NCBI GenBank assembly: GCA_002633005.1
Contig: NMRA01001187.1
Location: 1-42,023, forward strand
DNA: 42,023 nt
Direction: 5' to 3'
DNA from: Phoronis australis
Taxonomy: Eukaryota > Phoronida > Phoronidae
Shown here in pieces: positions 1 through 8,683 of the stretch. Numbering within the stretch: position 1 is the first letter of the stretch; the number at the start of each line of letters is the position of its first letter. The position numbers were made by a program, and so were the translations under genes. The notes beneath the pieces were generated by a model, which saw only the letters and a program-made list of their open reading frames with translations, made no database searches and had not been told where the DNA came from.

Positions 1-116
1 GTCTACATCCCTGGCCCCTGCAACTTTCGGGCCGCCTGTGCACATACAATCGCACTTTGCCCAATTCCACGAGGCAGCATATGTTGGGCCCCCTGCGGTA
101 TCCTAGATCCGCCACT
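1..116 (-). mobile_element. hAT-like transposon terminus (truncated by window edge)
   Basis: The stretch ends at 116. Read on the minus strand it begins CAGTGGCGGATCTAGGATAC, the CAG-N-GGCGGAT end typical of many invertebrate hAT-type non-autonomous elements, followed by a run of G (CCCCC on the plus strand). The partner end lies outside the window, so the 8-bp target duplication expected for hAT cannot be checked. A matching terminus occurs at 40043 and a related one at 32920. Confidence 0.5.
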
Positions 117-949
117 GAATTCCAGACATTAATTTTACTTAGACACAGCCCTAGACCTAGGCTACCGGAGCTAACTGTTTGCCCAGGACGAGATGAGTGT
201 GTACCTGAGCTATGAACCTGAATTTTTTGATCAAAATATTTCGTGACAAGATTAGAAAAGCTATCGAGTCGATCTAGTCAGAGACTATAGTGCATGTGTT
301 GTCTGTAATCTATGACTTACTTTACTCCAGGAGTCCCACCAGTTGTGACCTACTTTCCATTTGGCGAAATTTAGCAGACGACAGAATAAAAATATCGGTG
401 AATCTTCACGGATTTTATTCGAAAGACCATGAAATCTATGGAATCACACAGATAATTGGACTTTAAGGTACATACCCAGCTTTACATGAACATATCTTAT
501 CAGTGGCCTTGTCATTTGTCAGGTGAAGGTAGCCCCGAGGCCGAGGGGTTCTTCGGATTTTCTCTGGCTCCTCGAGCACTTATTTTTTCATCGTCACCTT
601 TACAAATTCCCATATCATGAACGTACGATTCACTGTTGAAAAGCATCACCCCTTGTCTCTGTCGACGCGTTTTCAAATAGTGCAAAAACACTCATCGATT
701 CCACCAAGAACGTCGTTAAGCTACAGTGTATTTGCCTCTGACCTCTCGTTCGAATGTTGGGTATCACGTGACTTTTCGCGTAGGGGTGGAGCTTGCGATA
801 GGTCAATTGTCAAAAGACCGTCAGGGCTCAAGCGCCTCATGTGCCAAAAGGGTTAATTTCCAGTTGACAGTCAATATAAACCATTGAAAACTAAATTTCA
901 AGCCCAAAATTTGCGTAAAACTTTAAAGTCCTTCTCTCGCGCGTTGTTA
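117..949. other. No gene recognised
   Basis: Short open frames only, for example 617-856, with no recognisable motif and no supporting splice signals. I see no clear repeat boundary apart from the start of the dispersed repeat at about 950. Confidence 0.5.
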
Positions 950-1430
950 ACCCTTATTACATGGTTACAGGATGTTATAAGGATCCAAGAAGTACCTACC
1001 CCATAACTAATACACGATCCGTACTCGAAAAAAGTTTAAATGAACGCGTCACTCACGATTCGCACCCGAAGAACCACCGCCATTTTGAACTTGCCGCGAA
1101 CCCGGAAGTACACTTCATTCAGGAACCCAGGCCGAGAACACGCCGTCAGTGCGACTGGAGCAGTGCCTGTACTGTTACCAGCCAGCAAACGGGGATAAAA
1201 TAATTGACAAAGCGTCTTAATTTTAATAAAATCAAACTGCGGAAAATTTTATCGAATTTGCTGAAGAAATGAGGCGAATAAATTTTGACTAAAATTATTT
1301 TGCCAGACTCGGGCCGCAGCCTGTTGGACCCGGTGCGGATGGAGACCAGACACTGGTGAACGGTAAATGCATGCGGTTGCAAGCTGTTTTGCAAAATGGT
1401 CAAATCATAAGTGCTGCATATATTCAAGGG
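950..1430 (-). repeat. Dispersed repeat R, copy 1 (inverted relative to 35735-36215)
   Basis: The reverse complement of this segment aligns by eye over about 450 bp with 35735-36215. Shared landmarks include the word GGGTTCCTGAATGAA, a TTCAAAATGGCGGT block and CGTGAGTGACGCGTT. Both copies have open frames encoding a similar YFIP...LVT stretch, but indels and lack of a known motif argue against a gene. It is most likely an interspersed element of unknown class. Confidence 0.7.
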
Positions 1431-1564
1431 TAGTTTCAGACACTTGCATGAAATTACGGGCTGGTTAGTCCTGTGTCACACTGCCGCGGCAGACCTTAGC
1501 CTCAGTCACCAGCTACCACTGAAGACTATCGTCAAAATACAGCTTGTTAGTAGGCCTATACAGC

Positions 1565-1716
1565 CTCCCGTTCAGTAACGCTAGGACCTAGCTAAAAAGC
1601 AAGACTTCGCGGGATTACGTGAGATATTGCCGTGCACTTTAAATGAGAGCACGTGACTTTGACCAGGTTTTAGCTAGATCCTAGCGTAGGTCATAGCGTC
1701 TACTAAACGCACGCCA
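1565..1716. mobile_element. Foldback MITE built on a CGCTAGGACCTA motif
   Basis: The left end has CGTTCAGTAACGCTAGGACC followed by TAGCTAAAA. The right end, read in reverse complement, has CGTTTAGTAGACGCTATGACC, then CGCTAGGATCTAGCTAAAA. The two arms therefore form an inverted repeat around about 80 bp. The right arm has an extra module of the same 12-bp motif, so arm length varies by motif copy number. Partial copies occur at 36266-36325 and, inverted, at 38690-38812. Confidence 0.65.
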
Positions 1717-1853
1717 GCTTTGCGCCAAGGCTACCCTTAGGCAAAACTGGTCGCTGGCCACAGCGCTCGCTCAAACGAGGTTTATTTAGAACTTGGGTAC
1801 TTCTGGCGAACTGTGCAAAGTTGTTGGCGTTCAATAGAGATTTTCCCAGACTT

Positions 1854-2176
1854 TGTATGAGCGCAAGCCTAAAAGAATGGGGGGCTGGAATTTTTGGAAA
1901 TGTCTATCTTTTACCATAAGATTCAGTGGGTATGTTCAGAGCTATGAATTGCAGACTCAAAATTTTGGTACTTCCTGTCTTCTAGTGGAATATTGTCTCC
2001 TTTTCTACTTTTTCGGAATTCGTGCTTCTGTGACTGAGGCAGACCTTTTTCCAGTTCTCCAAAAAGGGGGCTCGTTNTTCTAGTGGAATATTGTCTCATT
2101 TTCTACTTTTTTTGGAATTCGTGCTTCTGTGACTGAGGCAGACCTTTTTCCAGTTCTCCAAAAAGGGGGCTCATTC
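1854..2176 (-). mobile_element. CATG-ended MITE, copy 1 (with internal duplication)
   Basis: Contains the family landmarks in order: ATGAGCGCAAGCC near one end, ATGGGGGGCT followed by GGAATTTTTGG, TCAGAGCTATGAATTG, CTAGTGGAATATTGTC, CTGAGGCAGACCTTTTT and GGGGGCTC. The same order is seen in reverse complement at 19610-19791 (shorter) and 21887-22161. The 76-residue open frame at 1853-2083 crosses these repeat landmarks and is not a gene. Confidence 0.65.
1981..2174. repeat. Tandem duplication of about 97 bp joined at an ambiguous base
   Basis: The stretch from TTCTAGTGGAATATTGTC to the GGGGGCTC block occurs twice in a row, 1980-2076 and 2078-2172, with only a few differences, and the single N at position 2077 sits at the junction. 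A junction N suggests an assembly join or local misassembly, not a real duplication. Confidence 0.6.
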
Positions 2177-2818
2177 GACCACATAAGTATGACAAGTCCA
2201 ATACAACATGTTATCATTTTTTATTCATTAACCCAAAATTATTCAAACTTTAACATAATAAGTAACTTAAAATGCACAATACTTTACCACATTTAGCATT
2301 ACAAACACTATTCAACAGCAACAGTTTCCATGATATGAAAGTGCAGGACATACATGTAACTATTACCATGGTGATGGAATAGTGTTTCCTTACACCAGAA
2401 TTTGACAAGCATCATTAAAAAAATATGAAGTTGCAAGGAACAAGAATTAGAGGCTTGAAGCTTCACAATCCAATATAGCTTATTTCTCAAATTAAGATTA
2501 TTCATATTGTTGACTTGATAACCTGAATTAAGAAGCAATAAGTTACAAACCATGACTTGAAAGCAATTGAGACTAAAAATTTAGAAAAATATGAATCATT
2601 TTGTGACACCGAATCAAGTCTTGAACAGCAGTTGACAGTCAAACAAAAAACCATTTCAAAATTATTTCAACTATTTTTTTTAGCTTAGTGTAAGATCACC
2701 TGAATGGGAAATTTACAGTAAAATAATTCGAATATATCTTATATTTTTGAACAAAAAACACGAAAATTGAAAAAAGTTTCTTTTTGTAGCAACGTTTGTC
2801 AAAATGTATCAACGTAAA
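2177..2818. other. AT-rich spacer, no gene recognised
   Basis: About 640 bp with low GC content and no convincing open frame; the minus frame at 2308-2553 shows no known motif. Confidence 0.5.
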
Positions 2819-3612
2819 AGGCGAATGCCACCCGATTTAATTAGTCTTTTTTGCCGTCTTAATCGGTCTATTTCCACATCGCCTCGCGTACGGTAGACCT
2901 TACCTTGCCAAGAGGTGTCGCATTAGCCTGTGAGGAAGGTGAGAAACGACGCTAGCGACGTCAGTGGTTCATATGAAGAGTGAATGCCACTATGTTGTGG
3001 TGTATCGTTCCCGCTTGTCTGAACTAAGCAGCTGCGAGGAAAGCGAGTATATAGTTTTTTTTTACTTCCTCGAGAGTCCGAAATGCTTAGGAAGTGGCTC
3101 ATGGTAGTGAAGAATGAAATGTACGCTGTAAATAGCAAGTATGACATCTCCGTGTCTGTGGCCTGCAGACAACGTCGACAGTGCCTCATGAATGCCGGCT
3201 TACCAAATAACTCCATACGTTCCGTTGAGAGCTTGATCACGGCGCCTCTTTAGTATTTGTTCATCACTGTATTCCTGTTCGAATTGATCCACCTGCGAAG
3301 TAGGGATTGATGAGCTGCTCTAGCTCGTCCTAAGTCGGGATTGCGAGTTGCCATGTAGACCATTCTGTTTCAAAATTAATTATTCTCACTCTAACCAATA
3401 TATAAAAGTGAAACAAAGTCTGTCTCATTAGATGTAATTTGAAATGCTTTTGGAGTGTTCGTGAGTGCACGAAATGATTTGAGAAGCCAGCAATGAATAG
3501 TCACTGCGTTACCGGCTTTAGGTGCAATAAAACTAATTGACAGGACACCGAGGCCGTGTGAGCTCTAATTTAGTGTTTGCTGGCAGGAACTTCTGTTGTG
3601 AAACAACTCGAT
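2819..3612 (+). mobile_element. Degraded Kolobok-like element (same family as 17370-18708), 3' truncated
   Basis: Starts AGGCGAATGCCACCC, close to the AGGAGAATGTCACCC end of the element at 17370, and then runs colinear with it through the THAP exon, the AACAAAGTCTGTCTCATTAG block and the ACACCGAGGCCGTGTGAG block. Similarity stops near 3612, so the right end is lost. The four bases before the start are TAAA, not TTAA, so the target duplication is mutated or gone. Confidence 0.65.
2983..3170 (+). pseudogene. THAP-domain remnant
   Basis: The segment encodes CIVPAC (the C-x4-C half of a THAP C2CH zinc module) near 3000, then in another frame MLRKWLMVVKNE and YAVNSKY, matching the intact-looking KWLAVVKNE and YAVNSKYEAV of the copy at 17.5 kb. 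A stop follows CIVPACLN and frames change twice. The C-x2-H that would complete the zinc site (VCGQHF in the related copy) reads ACRQR here, so the domain is dead. Confidence 0.6.
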
Positions 3613-4067
3613 TTCCATCCCACGGCCAGGTGTTAGGGGAATCTTTATTTACATTTACATTACTCAAATAATGATTGTCAATGTACAACTNATGGCCGAC
3701 GCGATCCAAACAAAGTGACCCAAATTTCGCCACAAAACTTGCAATAACTTTACCCTGCTTGCCCCGATTTTGATACTTTTTCGATTTTTACTGAGTAGAC
3801 TGTACTACCTTTCCGATGATAGCAAAGTACTATTTCAAAACGAGAAAAAAATAATAAAACCGAAAAAATAGGTCCGACCCATATTGGTTCCTAGGTTCGA
3901 CCGACCTACGTAAGGAACTAAACACCAATGCTAATTTAACATACTAAGTACGCGTAACATTCCAAAAAACAACAACAACCACTAACTACAAACTATAAAT
4001 ACACTACATATGCAAACGAATCACGAGATATTACTAACAAAAAAATGAAAGCGCTCCGAGGAGCGAA
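3613..4067. other. No gene recognised; contains an ambiguous base at 3691
   Basis: No significant open frame and no repeat partner that I could see in the window. The ambiguous base at 3691 may mark another assembly join. Confidence 0.45.
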
Positions 4068-4355
4068 ATTTGACGAAATTAACCAAAAAATGACGATAAA
4101 GATGATGACGAATATGACGATGGTGGCAAGGATGAACAAAAGTAATAATAACATACACATGACGAACGTAGAAGTCCGAAATCAGTAAGAAAAAGGCTAC
4201 AGTCTTGAGCGACACTTGGCGAAATTAACGGAAAAGACAACGACGGAGATGATGACGACGATGATGACGAATATGATGATGGTGGTAGAGATGATGGACA
4301 ACATCACAACATTCATATGACGAACTTAGATATCATAAATCAATAAGAAATAGGC
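4068..4355. repeat. Tandem duplication of about 140 bp, rich in GATGATGACG
   Basis: Two successive units share the order GCGAAATT(T/A)ACG, GATGATGACGAATATGA, GATGGTGG, CATATGACGAAC and AGGCTACAGTCT. The first unit lies at about 4068-4204 and the second at about 4212-4355. The second has an extra GATGATGACGAC run, showing slippage within a duplicated block. Confidence 0.7.
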
Positions 4356-4749
4356 TACAGTCTAGTTCAATATAAGAGAAACCCACATCAATGCAGCAAG
4401 AGCGCTCAACAAAGAAACAGCGTTATCAGAAAATCTCAAATAACTCGAAAAGTAGACGTCCTAGCGAAAAATGGAAAACATCTTCTGAAAGCCCGTTCAA
4501 AATTCTATCTAAACTGATGGTAAAGCTTAATTCCGTAAATTTATCGAAAAAAATGAAATTTTGCGTTTTTTTAAGAAATTCAAAGTCAAATAACTCGAAA
4601 ACGGTAAGTCTGAGAAAAAAATTGTTAGAGGTAATTTGAAAGAATATACTTCAAAGAATCCACATGCAAAAAATTACGTCTTTCTTTTCCCGTTTAAAGT
4701 CGCACGCCAGATCCGCCATCTTGAAAGCAACTTCCGGTTTTTTGGCTTT
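4356..4749. other. AT-rich spacer
   Basis: The Lys/Ser-rich open frame 4391-4639 reflects A-rich base composition and has no domain I recognise. Confidence 0.5.
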
Positions 4750-4823
4750 GGTGGCACTGAATAATTAGGTTGTGGCCGCGGTCAATTTGCACTCCCAAAA
4801 TGTTAAAATCTAGGACTAGGCCA
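4750..4823 (+). repeat. Dispersed repeat Q, copy 1
   Basis: GGTGGCACTGAATAATTAGG, a GGCCGCGG block, AATTTGCACT and CCAAAAT followed by a TAGGCCA end match 41950-42023 in the same orientation. The second copy runs off the window edge. Confidence 0.65.
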
Positions 4824-6054
4824 GGCTTGGGGGCATTTTTTAGTTAGGTATTATGTGTAGGCCAAGTGAATGTTTTTTTTTTGTATTTGTGAACNGGCTT
4901 GTGATGTGAAATGACTCAAAACATTTCCTTATTTGCATGTAGTTTTTGACAAAGTGAAGAAAGGGTGAAGAGGGCATTGACGTATGTTCTGACAGGCAAA
5001 CCCCTGTGAGAACTGTTCTGTGCCTCCTTTGTATAATAGCATGTCATAAGAAACTAATACCTGTAAAAATTCGAAGGAATTGGCCTTATAATGCGCCCTC
5101 TACAGGAGAAAACGTTTATAGGCCAAAATCGAGGTGCGCATGCGCGATCGCCGATATTTTCGCCATCTTTAACCGGAAGTAAACAATTTCCGGTGTACTT
5201 GTAGAAATCTTCCGTTCCATTTACTGTACTGATTCTTAGATTTTTACGTAAAAAATTGTAGCCTCCAGAAGCATTTGAATCTTTAAATGAAAACAAAATG
5301 GCCGCCAAAGCCGCTATCTTGGATCCAATTTTGACGAAAAACAATAGGCTTCCAGTACTTCCGGAAGTACGTGTTATGTGTAAATTTCGTGATGATCGGA
5401 CGAAAATTGCGACCTGTATCGTGCGAATAAACAAAAAAAAACAAACTTAGTGGAAGAGCAACATACTTAATACAAGTAATAATGAAGACTTTTCGAGCAA
5501 GCGATAGCACATTCAGTTACAAGGAAAAATAGCGGCATTCAGGACAAGTTCCTGAATTGATGAGCCGGAAATGTGGGTACGGAAATAACCGATGACAACC
5601 GATAATCATACGCTCAGAGAGAAGGGTCAAATACTGTTCAAAAATCGCTTTTGGCAAGAAAGGCGAAAAGAATATAAAGAAAGGGTGTCGAAAATAAGAT
5701 TTTATGTAGTAAGTATTTTCGGATACTGGAACCACATGGGTTAAAGCACCACCTATAGGTTAAGTGAGGCATTGTTCACTTTTAATTCACTTTTGCCACC
5801 TGTCTAGGCGGGGCGGGGATGGATAATCGTTGGTTTTTAATAATTGTGTACTGGAATTCGTTCAGATGTTATCTTTTTCACATAGATAAAATTGCAAATA
5901 CCTTTGATCATGAAACGGACGAAACATACCATTGTCATGTGTGACAAACAATCCCCGTGCGCAGTTAAGCGTGCAACGGGTTGTCAGGATGCATTGTTTA
6001 TTAACTTTAGCTTGCTAAATGCATGATATCATCCGGCTTTTACATTTTTAGGTT
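4824..6054. other. No gene recognised
   Basis: Contains several CCGGAAGT/ACTTCCGG words and an AAAATGGCCGCC word (5296-5307), frequent in invertebrate repeats and in promoters, but no CpG-dense block and no long coding frame. The 126-residue minus frame at 5054-5434 overlaps another open frame and has no motif. Position 4895 is ambiguous. Confidence 0.4.
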
Positions 6055-6265
6055 ACACACCGCTCTATTCGACACCTGATTGATCACTCAGATTTCTTTT
6101 ATTCAGTATAGCGTGGTCTAGTTCATTCAGCCACCTACCTCGTTGTCTACAAGGCCTCTCGGTACTTTTTGCACCCTCCATACCGGGTGACTGTTTTCAT
6201 TTCTCCTTATTATACATCATCTGTAAGGCCCTTCAGGCTTTTGTTAATGGTTCCCACTAGTTACT
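6055..6265 (+). repeat. Dispersed repeat S, copy 1 (partner 12470-12735)
   Basis: Shares CTGATTG, CATTCAGCCACCTACCTCGT, CTACAAG, a CGGGTG stretch and CCCTTCAGGC in the same order and orientation with 12470-12735. The second copy continues into a polyadenylation-like tail (CATAATAAATGACAATA near 12827), so this may be the 3' part of a retroelement. Confidence 0.6.
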
Positions 6266-6971
6266 GAATACAATACCCAAGTCAAAGGATCACTACGACA
6301 CGCTACCCGCATTCAAACTGGAAATCGATGATTTACAAGTGAGAGAAAATGACAGATAAATTTTACTTGACCTCGAACCGTCAAAAGAGGACTGATGCGT
6401 CGGCTTTTGGGAACATTTTTGTACTTTTACCGCGAATTTGTTGCGATCTCGCTAGAGCAGGACACTGTGAATGGTATTAGAAGAAAGAAAAATTACCAAT
6501 GGTTTGTTGAAACCCTGTTTTGTGTAAATTTACTGAGTTTTGTTTTTGATATGGACGACTGAAGTGAAGCACCAGTGAAATTTCTTATCCCGAGCGTCAT
6601 ACCTTGTAGTAATATATGTATTGGGGACGATCAGAAGCTGAGGACGCCTGTGGTGCTTGGGATAGGATCAACAATAAAAAAACAAAAGAGCGTCGCCAGC
6701 AAAACGAAAATGGCACCGTCAGCGAGGGTAAATGGCAAGTAAATCACCTTGAAAAAACTGAGACGTTCACCCTGAAAACTATAATTTCTTTGCATTGTGA
6801 CTGGCTGTAATCACGGAAAGCAAAACATTTCAAGTTTCTCGCCGCTTCCCTGCATGTCCACTAGGCCCCCTAGAGGACCCCTAGGGAACCAGCAAGTTCG
6901 AGTTTTCGTGACTCATCAGCAAGTCGCGCGGAGTGTACGCTTACGTCTGAAGTACTAGCCAAGCATTTTAG
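6266..6971. other. Region upstream of the hAT-like gene; no gene recognised
   Basis: No domain-bearing frame. This stretch would hold the promoter and left terminal inverted repeat of the hAT element that follows, but I could not match an end here to one downstream of 11141. Confidence 0.4.
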
Positions 6972-7018
6972 ATGGATCCACCGGGGAAAAAGCAAAGATC
7001 CATTGCCGATTATTTTAG
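6972..7018 (+). other. Proposed first exon with PIP-box-like motif
   Basis: ATG at 6972 opens 15 codons ending in QRSIADYF and then an AG|GTAACT donor. QRSIADYF fits the PCNA-interacting (PIP-box) consensus Q-x-x-[ILM]-x-x-[FY]-[FY]. The two leftover bases AG join to C at 7932, after a TCTTTCTTTATTTTAG acceptor, and enter the Ser/Thr-rich frame without a shift. Short N-terminal segments of this kind occur in ZMYM1-like hAT proteins. Low-complexity sequence and the lack of transcript data limit certainty. Confidence 0.5.
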
Positions 7019-8473
7019 GTAACTAGCGTCTTTACTCTAAGATATGTTTTAATATGATTAGAGAAAATAGTATGGTACCGCAACCCTGACATTCAGGCAA
7101 ATCAACGTGCTACGTTTTTACCTCGTGTGTTATGACACGTGACTACCGGATAAAGACTCTCTAGGTCAGGTGTCATGCAAGCGTTTCTTGACTGAACCGG
7201 ATAGACGTTTGTCTCTCACTCGTGCAACCTGTGTTCAATTCCCGGATTTATTTTAAAAAACGACCAACACGTTTTCCACTCCCTTCTGAGGGCTGTTATG
7301 GAAGGCACTGTGGTTTGGTTGACAGCGTACTCGAACAGTGTACAGTATCAGAAATTGTGTGCAGGCAGTACGTTCTCAGCAAGTCTTGCGGCATTCGCGC
7401 GCGCGGATGTGTTCAAGAGGCCTCCTTGATATCCATTTCAGCCCCGCAAAAGGAACTCTGATGCAGACCTCAGCACTGACCTTGTTCACTACCCGCAATA
7501 AGAATCACCGTCGTCTTCTATACTAGAAATTTTCGCAGAAAGACCCACCCACTTGAGCTTTACTTGGTGTTACAACTTCGGGATTCAAGTGTTCAGACAT
7601 TGGGAAGTCTATCCGGAAAATTTCATCTGAAAGTCAATTCATTGTCTACTTGTAGTCCCAAATTTGGTTTTTTGGAGCATATATCATTTCTTAACTAAGA
7701 ATAAAGTATTGGCGCACTTGGTACTTTTCACAGCACATACCCGTTTACATGCCTCCCCGTGTCCGAATAATAACCCATGGTGTTTACCTGAAGTTTCTGA
7801 AGCGCCAGAAAATATAATTTTCCGAATTAATACCCATGAGCTTATCTGAGAAAATTCCCGGTAGCCTGTATGTCACTATCTGCTTCACAAATGCCTCCGG
7901 AAGTTAGAACCCTCATCTTTCTTTATTTTAGCGTTGGACACTCCCTTAGTGCATGTAGTGATACTGGCCAAACTCGTGCACCCGATTGCGTTACTACCGT
8001 TTCTCAGGCTGATTTTGCTGTTTCTAATGCTGTAACTGTTTCTCCTGACGTTACCACCCATGCCCCTGATGCCGTAGCCACTGACTCTGGTGTTTCCTAC
8101 TGTCTCTAGTGCTACAACTACCACTGAATTTGACGCTATTACCACTTTTCCTGGTGGTTTAGGCACCGTCCCCAACGACATTTCCGCTGCTCCTGATGCT
8201 TTACCCACTGTCTCCGATGCTGTACATATAACTACACACTGTTCTGTCCCAACCACTCCTCCTATGTATGACATTGGTGTAATTGTGCAGAGTGGAAATG
8301 CTTCGACTTTAACTGACAGTGAGAGATTTCAGTATCTAACAAGCAAACACACAGGCTAAGATTTTGCCACATATAAGGTTCATAAAAGGGGAAAGGAAGT
8401 ACCCTTGACATTCCAGTCGTCATGGGTACAAGATTATCCTTGGCTTGCGTATTCCCCTTCTCAAGGTGGTGGT

Positions 8474-8683
8474 TACTGTAAATACTGTGTACTGTAAATA
8501 CTGTAAACACTGTGTACTGTAAATACTGTGTACTGTAAATACTGTAAATACTGTGTACTGTAAATACTGTGTACTGTAAATACTGTGTACTGTAAATACT
8601 GTAAATACTGTGTACTGTAAATACTGTAAATACTGTGTACTGTAAATACTGTGTACTGTAAATACTGTAAATACTGTGTACTG
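8474..8683. repeat. Two-module tandem repeat (TACTGTAAA and TACTGTG) within hAT zinc-finger codons
   Basis: 210 bp made entirely of the 9-mer A (TACTGTAAA, 15 copies) and the 7-mer B (TACTGTG, 10 copies, one with C for T at its start) plus a 5-base remainder. They are arranged as AB or AAB blocks (16 or 25 bp): AB, AAB, AB, AAB, AB, AB, AAB, AAB, AB, AAB. Both edges read as the same codons Tyr-Cys-Lys-Tyr-Cys-Val-Leu of the transposase zinc finger, so the array arose from coding sequence. Its length is a multiple of three but it brings TAA stops in the sense frame. Minus-strand frames through it (8262-8763) are artefacts. Confidence 0.9.

Noticed and set aside
4391-4639. Lys/Ser-rich 82-residue protein
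   Set aside because: Composition follows A-rich DNA; no homology or gene structure.
5054-5510. Minus-strand frames of 126 and 75 residues
   Set aside because: They overlap each other in different frames, have no known motif and lie in sequence with repeat-like CCGGAAGT words.
7222-7526. Two overlapping plus frames before the hAT exon 2
   Set aside because: They lie in the proposed intron 1, have no motif, and the splice-phase model explains the region better.
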